Shown here: in pieces, positions 24,901-35,659 of the stretch
How positions within the stretch are numbered: position 1 is the stretch's first letter
Layout: each line of letters starts with the position of its first letter
DNA from: Luidia sarsii
Lineage: Eukaryota; Echinodermata; Asteroidea; Paxillosida; Luidiidae
NCBI GenBank assembly: GCA_949987565.1
Contig: OX465112.1
Span: 1,131,408-1,195,407 of the forward strand
Direction of reading: 5' to 3'
Length of the DNA: 64,000 nucleotides
Notes under the pieces: generated by a model
What the model saw: only the letters and a program-made list of their open reading frames with translations
Database searches by the model: none
Told to the model about the DNA's origin: nothing
Made by a program: the position numbers and the translations under genes

Positions 24901-27900
24901 AGACTTTGACTGAGATGTGACTTGAACTCGAGACCTCTTGTTTTGCGTACCAGCGCTCTTTCCATAATGTTATCCAGCCTTTAGATGGCGGCCTTCCTAA
25001 AATTAATAGTCAACAATAGTAGTTGCCGGGGTGGGGGCTCAATCAACATTAAGAAAAAATGTCCTCTCTTCGTCTTCAGGAGGACGAGTGTCAGTGTTTC
25101 GTTAGAGCTGTGCTTAAGAACGCAACACCGGAATTAGTCCTCCTAAAGACAAACAAACCCCAATGTTCGAAACGTCGAATGAACCCACCCCTTGTTCATC
25201 ACAGAACCACACTCACTCACTCACTCACTCACTCACTCACTCACAAGAGAGCAATAATGGTGCAAACCTTACACAAATTCGATCTTCCACCATTGTGAAG
25301 TCCTATCTACGTTTTCCTTATCTTCTATGATTCCAAACGAATTAATGCCGTGGTTTGTTCTATGTTCGTTTGGTTCCAGCTACCGGCAGCGGCATGTGTG
25401 AGCCGAACACGTGTCAAAATGGCGGCACATGCATGGACATGGGCGTCATGTACATGTGCGTGTGCCCGTCCACCTTCATGGGAGTCAATTGCGAGATTGC
25501 GGGTAAGTTGAAAACAGAAGGAGATAACGCTGTTGAACTGGATGTTGAGAAGACCGATGAAGGTTCACATGATGTTGGTTTTTACAGCTCAAGGCTTAGT
25601 TATCATGTTACAATGCAGTATCTGCCTTTGATGCTCTGCCTTTGAGAAAGGTCCTGCTAGGATCGAAACGAGATTTGCATTTTGGTAAATTTAGTCAGTA
25701 GCCTAAACAGCTTGCAATTTGTTTGTATATTACTTTATGTTATACAATGCAAATATTATATCCAGTCATTTTAAGGCACAGGAAAGCTTCTGCTTTTGCA
25801 AATCTAGCCTCTTCTTAACACTCATACCTCTTCCACTATGAATAATGACATTGTGTATCTTTGTACATCCATGCAACGATCTTTCGTTGTCCGACTGCCG
25901 TTTAAAGGCCCTATGCAACATTGGTAAAGGTCAACAGATTGCCACAGTTCGTATATTAAACATTAAACATTCCAAAAAAGAAATCCTGCAAAGGATTTAG
26001 CTCGAAAGGTAATCTGAAAAAGTAGAAAAGCCACAAAACGTCACCGACGGTTTTCGCACCGTTCTGTAGTGTAAGAAATAGTTTAGTACTCACGAGTAAT
26101 AATTGTCGATGTTTAAGTGAAGATTTCTAAAAAAAAGTACAGCATCCCAAACCGTAAGATTTAAAGATGAGGATTCAATCATGACCGTCTACAAACTGTG
26201 TAAATAAGAAGGAAATCTGTGGATATCGATGTTTTCCGATCTTCCCATTGTTGTATTGGGCCTTTAAAGAGTAGCCTTATAATAATACACACATGTCTTT
26301 CTCAGGAGCCGTATATCGTGGAGGTCATCCGTTTCGCATTTTCTAATCCCTAACTCCCGCTTTTAACAGCAGCTCCGAGCGCTTCTTTCCCGCTTGCCAC
26401 AAATCGAGGCTGTTGTGGCGTGCTGGCCGCTCCTCAATGCCAGGGAGCCGATTTCATGATACAGCTGCCTGAGAACTGAGACCATACCGAGCTTGAACAT
26501 CCTCGGATAAAAACGAGATTGGCAACCATGTCTCACGAGGCGCTCCATAGTGTTCGCTCGGTATTCGAATAAGGGATGCCTGATAGAATCCAATTTGGTA
26601 GAACATGTATTGGCAACCTGTGTTTATTAAAGCGGAGCTCTGAATTCTGGCAGCTGTGTGAAATAATCTCCCCTTCACCGTTAGCGGATCTTCTTACCTT
26701 ATCGCTGATGCGTCAGATGTTGTAATTTTGCGACTTGAATTAAGACCACCATGATGCCGCATCGATTCGAATCAGTGCAGAGGTATCGCGGTGTCTTTAC
26801 ACTCTCTACATACTATCCACCCAAGCAGGAGCGAAGTCTGTACTGAATGCATATGATGCACCGGCACATTGGCCTTCATCCAAGTCACAAAATGTCAACG
26901 AATCTGACGCGTTTGCGCTACGGTGCCCTCCCCAACCCCTCCTTCTCTAGCTCCGTTGTCCCACGACTGATCTAACTCGCCGATTGTCACACAGCGCTCG
27001 TGACCGACCCATGCGCCGGCGACCCGTGCCTGAACGACGGCGCCTGCTTCCGTCGTGCCTCGCTCTCCTCCACGGGCAAGCCGTACTTCTGCGCCTGTAA
27101 CAGGCGCTTCCTCGGAGAGAACTGTGGTACACCTAAACTCCCATTATTGCTCCGTGTCTTTGCCGTGTCTCTTCTCTCCTCAGCATTAGTTCCATTGCAC
27201 TCTGTAGTTGCCTTGCTTTCTTGTAGTAGGTAGACCACACGAGGGCTTGAAGACTTGAAGGAATTGGATGGTGGAAATACTAAAAGTAGAAAGTTTGCTG
27301 TGACAACATGTAGCAATTGAACGATTGCGGCCCTATATGTCACGCGACCTATAGTGGGTATCAAACAATCAACAAACATGGCGGCCCCAATATCAAGCTG
27401 CCTCTATCATAAAGTACACGCTGATTGTTGCACTTGTTTGTTCGATCGAGGCTTTTCTTTCTCGAAATCTGTGACAAACATTCCGGAGTTTGAACCCAAG
27501 ACCTTTATATCGGAATACCCACTATAAGTCACGTGATGACATCGCACAATCGCTCTATTGTCTTTCAAGAAGGAGTGTGGCTCTAAACAGAGCCAGCACC
27601 TCATGTAGCATTTCTCTTTCAAGAAGGAGTGTGGCTCCGAAAAGAGCCGGTAATCCTAAGAGCCGGAGTTACCGGCTCATTTCAGAGCCACACTCCTTCT
27701 TGAAAGAGAATTGCTACATAGTATCCCCGCATACCTCGCACTCACACGAGGGCTGTCGGTTTGCATTGCACATTTACATCGGGAAGCCATGGTTTTCTCC
27801 ATTTTTGTGTATGGGCTGCAAAACATACACCTTTTTAACGACATCCACAGGATTACTTACAAGGGTTGAAACTAACCAAAGCTGTTTGTGCGGGGAGTTT

Positions 27901-30900
27901 TCGACGCTTCAATTTATTGGTTCCCCGGTCTATTCAGGGGGGGGGGAGGGGTTAACAATGCCTTCATATTTCGGCGCAGGATATTTCGCCTCACTTAATG
28001 CGAATCAGGAATGATTCCGAGATACCTTCCCACTCGAGTCTTGGTGCACTCATAATGGCCACGTTTCGTTTCGTTGAGTTCCCGTTATGTCCCTGAATGG
28101 CTTCAACTGCACATCATAAACTTGTTATGTAATGCATGGGCAGATTTAGATTACTTTGAGGTAAGCCTATCGTGTTGAATCACCATTGGGAGGAATTAAG
28201 GGCTATTCTGGCGTAGTGTTCACCGTCAACCATCACCTCTCCACCATTTTCCCTCCGACTCCGTCCTCCTTCATATTTCTCTCCTCAGCCTATAGCAGCC
28301 ATCTCATTTTGTAGGAGGAGTTCATCAAGCATTCACGTTCTCAGCTCATCACATGATCTTCACTCTTTCCTTTTTTCCCCTTTGGGAGCGTCACTGCATG
28401 CAAATGCCGCTTTCAAACAATGGTTCATGCTCGTCGGGTCATCTTTCTCAGCTCTGTCACTTTTCGGTGTAGTCTGGTTGCTCACCTCGGTTTTCATGTT
28501 ATTGCAATGGCCGGTGGACCCGTGGCACTGTGCATGCAGTCATCACGGCCCTTCTCCAAAACCCGGCTAAGGCTTCGGCTCCTGCTTCGTCTCTGTTACC
28601 CTAAAGCTGAAGACACAGTTTGGAGTTCCTTGTTGAAGTTAAAGCTTTGGATTTATTTTTCAAAATCAAGTAAAAACACTCAAAAACGAAGCTAAATGCC
28701 TCCCGTGTTCATGTCTTGTACTTAGAAATTGACGAAAGAACTCAAGACAAAGCCGGAGCCTGAGCCTAAGCCGGGTTTTGGAAAAAGGGCCCTCGTTTCA
28801 CCCCTTCCATCAAAAGCCGTGTGATAAGATAATCCTTCATATCGTAAACGGCCTGTGAGAAGGAGCAAGTCTCCGTGATTATTGGGTGCGTTCGTTTAGC
28901 CACTCGGTCTACACAGGGAAGGTAATCGAACGCACCCATTGTCCTCCGTACGGTTTGAATGCTGGGGCCCAGTAGCCGCTGCCGATTTGCTCTGGTTTTG
29001 GGTTAGCGTATAGGCCTCACACTCTCTGACGTCACCTCATTTTTTTCTTTATACCTCAAGAGGTTCAGATTTCGCCTTGCGAAGCCCAGCCCTGTAAGAA
29101 CGGCGGCACGTGTGCCACTGCTGACAACGCCATTGGCTACGTGTGTCAGTGTGCCGAATCCTACAAAGGGATCAACTGCGAATTGCGTAAGTATTGGGGC
29201 ATCCCGAAATTCCCCCTCAAGGCTTTGCCGGACTGGGCTTTTAAAACAACCGGCTTAAAACACGGGTTGGGGTTTCTTTGATGACGTTGAAGCTTCAATG
29301 AGATTTGCATGGTTTTTGGATTTGCAGAGATTTACATGGTGAGAATTATAGCATTAGGCCAATAGCAAAAGGAGTAATAGGCTTGAAGTGACATCGCGCA
29401 AAGTTATCTTTTTGTGAGAATTTGTGGTTCTGAAATGAACCGGAGGAACTCGACGTTTGGGAGGGGCAATTTCTGACGAAAGCTCAATCGTCGCATCTAG
29501 TAATAGTAACGGGTAGCAGCTACTAGCTCGTAGAAGAAGTCGATTTCAGTGGCGGTAACCGTTTCTCTTCATCCTCACTGTGTTCTTCCAAATACAGAGC
29601 CGTGTGACGTCAACCCGTGCAACCACGACGGTGTCTGCTACACGGGATACCGCGACTCCGGCCGGTACATGTGCAAATGCGCCGAGGGCTTCGTGGGCGA
29701 GAACTGCGATGCCACCGGTGAGTGGTATACTAGAGTTGTATGGACATGGACTCCCGTCCCCGGCGTATAAGGGCCGCCATAGCCGGGGAGGGGGGGGGGG
29801 AGGGGGAAGGGGATGGTGGCTCGTCGCATCCCGTCCCTCTTTTGTGTCTACCCGAATCAGGAGTGCATTTCGACTGGCACCATCAAGTGGTTAGTTTGAT
29901 TCTTACAGGTTTGCGATGATGACAACTTTAGCCAGCGCAGAGTTAAACACCAAAACAAACGAAGGAAAAAATGACTGGGAACTTTGAAACACATTAAACA
30001 AAATTGGCAAAGAAAACTTTGACTGGACCGGGACTTGAACCCGAGTCCTCTGGATTAACGCGGCAGTGTTTTTCCATCAGAGCTATCCAGTCCTTATCCA
30101 GCCCTCAACAAGTCTTTGCTATTGGGGCGCCAGTCAGAAGCATTCAACCATTAACTGCCGTATATATTCCAGGGAATATACCCCGGCGTTCATTCAGATG
30201 CAAACAATCTCTTAAGAGTTACGCTGGTAACATCGTAGCAAGACTGGCAAATGTCTTTGTCAATAAAAGCTTAACTGTTGGGTTGTGTCTGTTACATTTA
30301 ATCCGAAACTCCCAATCATTTTCAAACCAAGAAGAAGTCAAACAAAATAGAGGGAAATCTGACTGGGATTTTGACCAAAAATTGAACAAAGAAATGGCAA
30401 AGAAAGCTAGTTTTCACGTGTGTGTATGGATGGTTGACCCTTTTATCATTACTATTTCTGTCTGGATAGATCCCTGTGATGTAAACCCATGCCAGAACGG
30501 CGGCGACTGCTACGCAGGATACAAGCAGATTGGACGGTACATGTGCCGCTGCCCCCAGGGATTCAAGGGTATTAACTGTGAGATCTCCGGTGAGTGCAAC
30601 CCTCAACTCACTCCCTCTCTTCTCTCTCTAACTCTTTTTCTCCATGCCTCTCCTTCTACTATTCTCTGCCTCTGTCTCTCTCTGTCTTTCTCTGTATCAC
30701 TTTGTCTCTATCTGTCTCTCTCTGTCTCTGTGACTCTTTCTCCCTGTATATATCCTCTCTCTCTCCCGCGCCCTCTCCATCTTCTTCTCCCTCTCCCTCT
30801 CCCTGTCCATTTTCCTCTCCATTTTCCTCTCCCTGTCCCTCCCCTCCCTCTCTCCCTCCCTACCCCCCTCCCTCCCTCCCCTCTCCCTCTCCCCTATGCC

Positions 30901-33900
30901 TCCCTCCCCTCTCCCTCCCTCCCCTCCCTCTCCCACTCCCTCCCTCCCAACTTCCCTCCCCTCTTTCTCCCCCTGACCACTCTCCTCCATCCCTCTCTCC
31001 CTCACTCCCTTCCTCCCTCCCCTCCCTCCCCATCCCTCCCTCCCAACTTCCCTCCCCCTCTTTCTCCCCCTGACCACTCTCCCCCATCCCTCTCTCCCTC
31101 ACTCCCTTCCTCCCTCCCCTCCCTCCCCATCCCTCCCTCCCAACTTCCCTCCCCCTCTTTCTCCCCCTGACCACTCTCCCCCATTCCTCTCTCCCTCACT
31201 CCCTTCCTCCCTCCCCTCCCTCCCCACCCCTCCCTCCCTCTCTTTCTCTCGCTCTCTATCACCCCCTCTCGTGTGAACTAATGCACTGGAACAATTCACT
31301 CATCAGCCTCTGCCTGTGTCACTTGATTCGGTTTCGAGCAGATCCTTGCATGGACAACCCGTGTGGTGAAGGAAACATGTGCAACCCAAAGACGGACGGG
31401 AGTTTCACGTGCATGTGCCCCTGCTCGCCCGGTGCCGCCTGCTCCACACAAGAACCCGGCACAGGTACGTCCGATGGACAAGGAGAACACGGGAAGAGGG
31501 GGGAAACATAGAAGCGTCAACCGGTTCAGAAAAAAGTGCGCATTTGTTGGGACCGTTCGCGAGAGAACGAAGTAAAGCGATCTCGCGGGTCGAGCGAGTG
31601 GGTGGGGGAGGTAAACGTTTGGCGACTGTTTCATTTCAGCTGGGTAGTCTGGAGTTTTCTTTTCATTGTTTTCCCCCGTGGTTCACGAGATTTCTCTGTT
31701 TGATTTGGGTCGTCTGTTGCATTTTGTTCAAACGTGCTCACAGGAGGTAGCGACGGCGATGACAACAGCGGTGGAGACGATGCCGACACCGGTGACAACG
31801 GCGCGACAGACGGGGACAACATCATCGACAATACGCGCCCACAGACCGGGACCGGGTCCAACAGCGGCCAGTGCATCACGATGATGAGGGAGACCAACTC
31901 GTGCACCAACAACCAGGGCTACTGCGTCTTCGACGAGGCGAGGGCCACGGCCGTGTGCCGGTGTCATTCCGGTTTCAGCGGGGAGTACTGCCAGGACGTG
32001 ATAGGCGGCAACTCAGGGTCGGACGGCAACTCAGGGTCGGATGGCAGCTCTGGTTCAGGCACAAGTGGAGGAAACGGAAATACATTGCCTCAAGTTGACG
32101 GTGGTTCCACTGGTGGTAACCAAGGATCTGGTACGGATTCCTTCAGTGGTCAGTGTATCATAATGATGAGGGAAACTAACTCCTGCAGTAATAACCAGGG
32201 CTACTGTGTGTACGATGAGTTGAGGGCTACTGCAGTGTGCAGATGCTATCCAGGCTTCAGTGGTGATACCTGTATGTATAGGATCAATGGTGGAAGTGGA
32301 TCAGGTGACAGCTCTGGGTCAGGTGGTAGCTCTGGGTCAGGTAGTAGCTCTGGGTCCGATGGCAGCTCTGGGTCCGATGGCAGCTCTGGGTCCGATGGCA
32401 GCTCTGGGACAGGTGCTAGCTCTGGGTCAGGTGCTAACTCTGGGTCGGGTGCTAGCTCTGGGTCCGATGGCAGCTCTGGGTCCGATGGCAGCTCTGGTTC
32501 AGACACAAGTGGAGGAAACGGAAATACATTGCCTCAAGTTGACGGTGGTTCCACTGGTGGTAACCAAGGATCTGGTACGGATACCTACAGTGGTCAGTGT
32601 AGCATAATGATGAGGGAAACTAACTCCTGCAGTAATAACCAGGGATACTGTGTGTACGATGAGTTGAGGGCTACTGCAGTGTGCAGATGCAATCCAGGCT
32701 TCAGTGGTGACACCTGTATGTATAGGATCAATGGTGGAAGTGGATCAGGTGACAGCTCTGGGTCAGGTGCTAGCTCTGGGTCAGGTAGTAGCTCTGGGTC
32801 CGATGGCAGCTCTGGGTCCGATGGCAGCTCTGGGACAGGTGCTAGCTCTGGGTCAGGTGCCAGCTCTGGGTCCGATGGCAGCTCTGGGTCCGATGGCAGC
32901 TCTGGGTCGGGTACAATTGGTGGAAACGGAAATACATTGCCTCAAGTTGACGGTGGTTCCACTGGTGGTAACCAAGGATCTGGTACGGATTCCTTCAGTG
33001 GTCAGTGTAGCATAATGTTGAGGGAAACTAACTCCTGCAGTAATAACCAGGGATACTGTGTGTACGATGAGTTGAGGGCTACTGCAGTGTGCAGATGCTA
33101 TCCAGGCTTCAGTGGTGATACCTGTATGTATAGAATCAATGGTGGAAGTGGATCAGGTGACAGCTCTGGGTCAGGTGGTAGCTCTGGGTCAGGTGCCAGC
33201 TCTGGGTCCGATGGCAGCTCTGGGTCCGATGGCAGCTCTGGGACAGGTGCTAGCTCTGGGTCAGGTGCTAGCTCTGGGTCGGGTGCCAGCTCTGGGTCCG
33301 ATGGCAGCTCTGGGTCCGATGGCAGCTCTGGTTCAGACACAAGTGGAGGAAACGGAAATACATTGCCTCAAGTTGACGGTGGATCCACTGGTGGTAACCA
33401 AGGATCTGGTACGGATTCCTTCAGTGGTCAGTGTAGCATAATGTTGAGGGAAACTAACTCCTGCAGTAATAACCAGGGCTACTGTGTGTACGATGAGTTG
33501 AGGGCTACTGCAGTGTGCAGATGCTATCCAGGCTTCAGTGGTGATACCTGTATGTATAGGATCGATGGTGGAAGTGGATCAGGTGCTAGCTCTGGGTCAG
33601 GTGCTAGCTCTGGGACAGGTGCTAGCTCTGGGACAGGTGCTAGCTCTGGGACAGGTGCCAGCTCTGGGACAGGTGCTAGCTCTGGATCAGGTGCTAGCTC
33701 TGGGACAGGTGCTAGCTCTGGGACAGGTGCCAGCTCTGGGACAGGTGCCAGCTCTGGGACAGGTGCTAGCTCTGGGTCAGGTGCCAGCTCTGGGACAGGT
33801 GCTAGCTCTGGATCAGATGCTAGCTCTGGGACAGGTGCAAGCTCTGGATCAGGAGCTAGCTCTGGGACAGGTGCTAGCTCTGGTTCAGGTGCCAGCTCTG

Positions 33901-34088
33901 GGTCGGGTGGCAACTCCGGTGGGAACCCTGGCCCAGGAATCTACAGCGGCCAGTGTGCCGTGATGCTGAGGCAGACCAACAACTGCACCAACAACCAGGG
34001 CTACTGCGTGTTCGACGTGGACAGAGCCACCGCTGTGTGCCGATGCTTCTCTGGTTTCAGTGGGGACGTGTGCCAGAATGCGGCGTAG
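21881..34088 (+). CDS. EGF gene 1: secreted EGF-repeat protein with Ser-Gly-rich modular tail, 1,047 aa
   Basis: Coding exons 21881-21935, 25380-25502, 26995-27126, 29061-29186, 29598-29717, 30470-30589, 31342-31464 and 31744-34088 total 3,144 nt. All seven introns are phase 1. Order: signal peptide (1-18), five canonical EGF-like domains (about 19-225), a seven-cysteine EGF variant with CMCPC (226-266), an acidic Asp/Gly/Asn stretch (about 267-305), then six EGF-like modules with a long first loop. Their first cysteines are near residues 310, 404, 552, 688, 830 and 1004, and they are linked by GASSGT/GSDGSS hexapeptide repeats. No membrane segment or GPI-type tail is visible, so it is probably secreted. 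The dense Ser-Gly dipeptides with nearby acids resemble glycosaminoglycan-attachment regions such as serglycin. I do not recognise a named orthologue. An extracellular matrix, mucus or adhesive role is inference. Confidence 0.8.
22755..23085. repeat. Degenerate tandem repeat of about 110 bp, about three copies (intron 1)
   Basis: Copies each contain ATGATTCTAGCAGT (or ATGGTTCTAGCAG), AAAAGTTACA, GATAACTGTCAAACAAA and CAGAACTTTTGAGG. Confidence 0.6.
23682..23912. mobile_element. FB4 fold-back element (intron 1)
   Basis: AAATGAAGGCTTAGGCTCGG at the left end and CCGAGCCTAAGCCTTCATTT at the right end are perfect inverted repeats. Single arms recur near 53.4, 59.9 and 63.6 kb. Confidence 0.75.
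24818..25045 (-). repeat. SINE-like element plus an inverted fragment (intron 1)
   Basis: 24895-25045 matches the family (TTTGACTGAG, TTGAACTCGAGACC, CAGCCTTTAGATGGCGGCC, TTGCCGGGGTGGGG). 24830-24858 carries GGTTCAAGTCACACTCCAG in the opposite orientation. Confidence 0.55.
25208..25243. repeat. (CACT)n microsatellite
   Basis: Eight to nine perfect CACT units inside an FB2-like arm. Confidence 0.85.
25380..25502 (+). CDS. EGF gene 1 exon 2, EGF-like domain 1
   Basis: Phase 1-1, acceptor TTCCAG, donor GCGG|GTAAGT. Contains CEPNTCQNGGTC with the C2-xx-GG-T-C3 O-fucose consensus, then CVCPSTFMGVNC. All six cysteines are present. Confidence 0.85.
25633..25672. repeat. FB1 half-element (intron 2)
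   Basis: CTTTGAGAAAGGTCCTGC followed by TAGGATCGAAACG, lying 130 bp after exon 2. Confidence 0.5.
25905..26278 (-). mobile_element. MITE-like element M2, copy b (intron 2)
   Basis: Inverted relative to the 11.2-kb copy. Starts GGCCCTATGCAACATTGG and ends CCCATTGTTGTATTGGGCC. Contains CTGTAGTGTAAGAAATAG and TCATGACCGTCTACAAAC. Confidence 0.7.
26995..27126 (+). CDS. EGF gene 1 exon 3, EGF-like domain 2
   Basis: Phase 1-1, acceptor TCACACAG, donor TGTG|GTACAC. Reads DPCAGDPCLNDGACFRR, then CACNRRFLGENC. The C3-C4 loop is enlarged (14 residues). Strong GC3 bias compared with the flanking introns. Confidence 0.83.
27540..27737. mobile_element. FB2 fold-back element, compound (intron 3)
   Basis: Two CTTTCAAGAAGGAGTGTGGC arms are followed by the mirrored GCCACACTCCTTCTTGAAAG and a GCATACCT-type end. 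It looks like a nested or partly duplicated hairpin. Confidence 0.65.
28545..28797. mobile_element. FB3 fold-back element (intron 3)
   Basis: CCCTTCTCCAAAACCCGGC at the left and GCCGGGTTTTGGAAAAAGGG at the right, with the family interior TTGTTGAAGTTAAAGC. Confidence 0.7.
29061..29186 (+). CDS. EGF gene 1 exon 4, EGF-like domain 3
   Basis: Phase 1-1. The acceptor is taken as ACCTCAAG before AGGTTCAG, because it restores the phase; the nearby TTCAG would shift the frame. Contains CEAQPCKNGGTC and CQCAESYKGINC. Donor TTGC|GTAAGT. Confidence 0.82.
29598..29717 (+). CDS. EGF gene 1 exon 5, EGF-like domain 4
   Basis: Phase 1-1, acceptor AAATACAG, donor ACCG|GTGAGT. CDVNPCNHDGVC, then CKCAEGFVGENC. 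It is closely related to the next exon (both have PCDVNPC and GRYMC), which suggests a recent exon duplication. Confidence 0.85.
30003..30185 (-). repeat. tRNA-derived SINE-like element (intron 5)
   Basis: Reverse strand shows GGGTTCAAGTCCCGGTCC and ATAGCTCTGATGG boxes. Flanking family blocks GGCAAAGAAAACTTTGACTG and GCGCCAGTCAGAAGCATTC are present. Confidence 0.65.
30470..30589 (+). CDS. EGF gene 1 exon 6, EGF-like domain 5
   Basis: Phase 1-1, acceptor CTGGATAG, donor TCCG|GTGAGT. CDVNPCQNGGDCYAGY, then CRCPQGFKGINC. Both flanking introns happen to stay open in this frame, so a naive ORF overruns the exon. Confidence 0.85.
30600..31262. repeat. CT-rich tract with 97-bp tandem repeats (intron 6)
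   Basis: Sense-strand pyrimidine tract of about 660 bp. Its right part holds three copies of a roughly 97-bp unit marked by CCCAACTTCCCTCCCC and CCCCTGACCACTCTCC, at about 30946, 31042 and 31139. Confidence 0.85.
31342..31464 (+). CDS. EGF gene 1 exon 7, seven-cysteine CxCPC domain
   Basis: Phase 1-1, acceptor CGAGCAG, donor ACAG|GTACGT. Cysteine pattern C-x4-C-x5-C-x9-C-M-C-P-C-x5-C, then STQEPGT. The last EGF loop is replaced by CPCSPGAAC. The same spacing occurs in exon 8 of EGF gene 2. Confidence 0.82.
31744..34088 (+). CDS. EGF gene 1 exon 8, six EGF-like modules in Ser/Gly-rich repeats, stop codon
   Basis: Acceptor GCTCACAG, 781 codons including TAG. After an acidic start (DGDDNSGGDDADTGDNG) come six copies of a module of the form GQC-x9-C-x6-C-x10-C-x-C-x8-C (TNSC, NNQGYCV, RATAVCRC, GFSG). 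Linkers are 18-bp units coding G-A/S-S-S-G-S/T or SDGSSG, plus a shared NGNTLPQVDGGSTGG spacer before most modules. Modules 2-5 are almost identical at the DNA level with AT-ending codons. Modules 1 and 6 use GC-ending codons. It ends FSGDVCQNAA. Confidence 0.85.
33580..33908. repeat. In-frame 18-bp minisatellite (linker between modules 5 and 6)
   Basis: About 18 copies of GGTGCTAGCTCTGGGACA-like units coding GASSGT/GASSGS. It is the longest of the linkers and the most uniform. The unit length is a multiple of three, so expansions keep the frame. Confidence 0.88.
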
Positions 34089-34107
34089 GCGAGGCGGTCG
34101 CAACAAA

Positions 34108-34113
34108 AATAAA
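34108..34113 (+). terminator. Candidate poly(A) signal of EGF gene 1
   Basis: AATAAA 20 nt after the stop codon. This would give a very short 3' UTR. Later AATAAA hexamers near 35.08 and 35.35 kb are alternatives. Confidence 0.4.
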
Positions 34114-34329
34114 GGAATTGTCCCTGATGGCATTTTGGCAAGTGAGAGACTTGTCTAAGCTCCTCCAAAACAGATGCATGGTCAAGCAATAACGTTGCGA
34201 GATCCTGGTGTAGTTTCCTGCGCTTGTCAGACATAACAAACAAACTCTTTCAGTCCTAATGGAGTTGAGGGCCTTGAAAACGATGTAGCCCTTTTGTTTT
34301 GTTTTCCTTCAATCCAAAATAAGATCCGG

Positions 34330-34470
34330 AAATAACAGCTACGGCTATGGCTATGGTGGATGCCGGTGGGATGAGGGGGGATGTTTCCGATCAAAGTTTA
34401 TGCGCTCCAGAGCAGGCAGACACGCTGTTGCCAGTAGCGACAGGCGTGGCCATAGCCAAAGCTGTCGACT
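34330..34470. repeat. FB6 hairpin (GCTATGGCTATGG type)
   Basis: CAGCTACGGCTATGGCTATG is mirrored by CGTGGCCATAGCCAAAGCTG. A related diverged copy lies at 60885-60985. Confidence 0.5.
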
Positions 34471-34555
34471 CGGATGCAGCCTGATCACACCAAGGATCCT
34501 CAGTGGAAGTGGTCTGGCACCCGGTGTTTTTTTTTTACTCATCATAGATAAAACA

Positions 34556-34742
34556 TGATGTTTGCGTCGAGGAGAATGTGATTCAATGAGGTTTTGCCCT
34601 GCTCAACGTGATAAACACTGAGTATGCAATCCCGCCCGAGCTGCCTGAAGTATTTTTTGTATCAGGCACCGGGCAAAGCACTGACTACTCAGTGTTTATC
34701 ACGTCCAGCAAGGGCAAAACCTCATTGAAATTACTCTAGAGC
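34556..34742. mobile_element. FB5 fold-back element
   Basis: TCAATGAGGTTTTGCCCTGC, GTGATAAACACTGAGTA and their inverted counterparts TACTCAGTGTTTATCACG and GGGCAAAACCTCATTGA form a long hairpin with a degenerate centre. Confidence 0.7.
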
Positions 34743-35659
34743 AAGAATTTGCCGTCGGGGATACAGGGAAAGACAGTAAAATAGTCTGGTAACCTCGTTA
34801 ATAGCGAATGTCCAATATCTCAGTACCAAATCATTGTTATGGCAGGTTTTTTTTTTGGTTTTTTTTGGGGGGGTTAAATTGATTGGTATTGGTTATCTGT
34901 TCATGTACATGTGCGTGCGTTTCAAAGTATACATTGATATTGTTTACAGTGTAGAGGCTGGATTTGAGGGTGAATCAAGTATCACGCTAATTATCTGTAG
35001 GTGGTCCCCCCCCCCGAACAAGCAATTACTTCTAATAGAGCTTATGATAATAACTTCGATATAACTCTTCTATTGATTATTAATAAATGGGCTGGTTTTC
35101 TCGGAGGGAGTAAATCTATTGAACAGAAAAGATGATGAATGCTTCAATTTTAGTAAAGATATATTCTTTATACAATTTTACGCGCTTTTAATAGAAACTG
35201 TATAATTTTCTAATGTTATTGCGACCAGAATATAAATTTTAAATATGTTTTGTAAAGAAAATATGATACACGCTTGTCGGCCGATTTAGGCATTTTGTTA
35301 GGGCTGTACGTGCTAGTATCTTGTCAACTATCTGCCTAAATTATAGTGGAATAAATAAATTTGTGGGCAAGTACTTGTACTTTGTCGAACCGCGTGGCTA
35401 CTTGTAAATGATAACGGATAAAAACGAATAAGACACCAACGAGCAAACCAAAAAACTAACCGACAAACACCTCACCCCATGCACAAAAAGCAAACATAAA
35501 CGGACATACATGCATACAGACATGCATACAGACAGGCAGACAGACAGACAAACTAAAAGACAGATAGGTTGTGTGGCGGATTACAATCTGTATAGCGAGG
35601 CAAGCCGACAAGGGGTTCACTTTTCATCCACTCAATCGGGTGGAGGGATTGATTTTGAT

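Noticed and set aside
32246..33913. Antisense Pro-Glu-Leu repeat frames under the terminal exon of EGF gene 1
   Set aside because: They are the complement of the 18-bp coding repeat. The sense frame has six conserved cysteine modules and a proper acceptor and stop.
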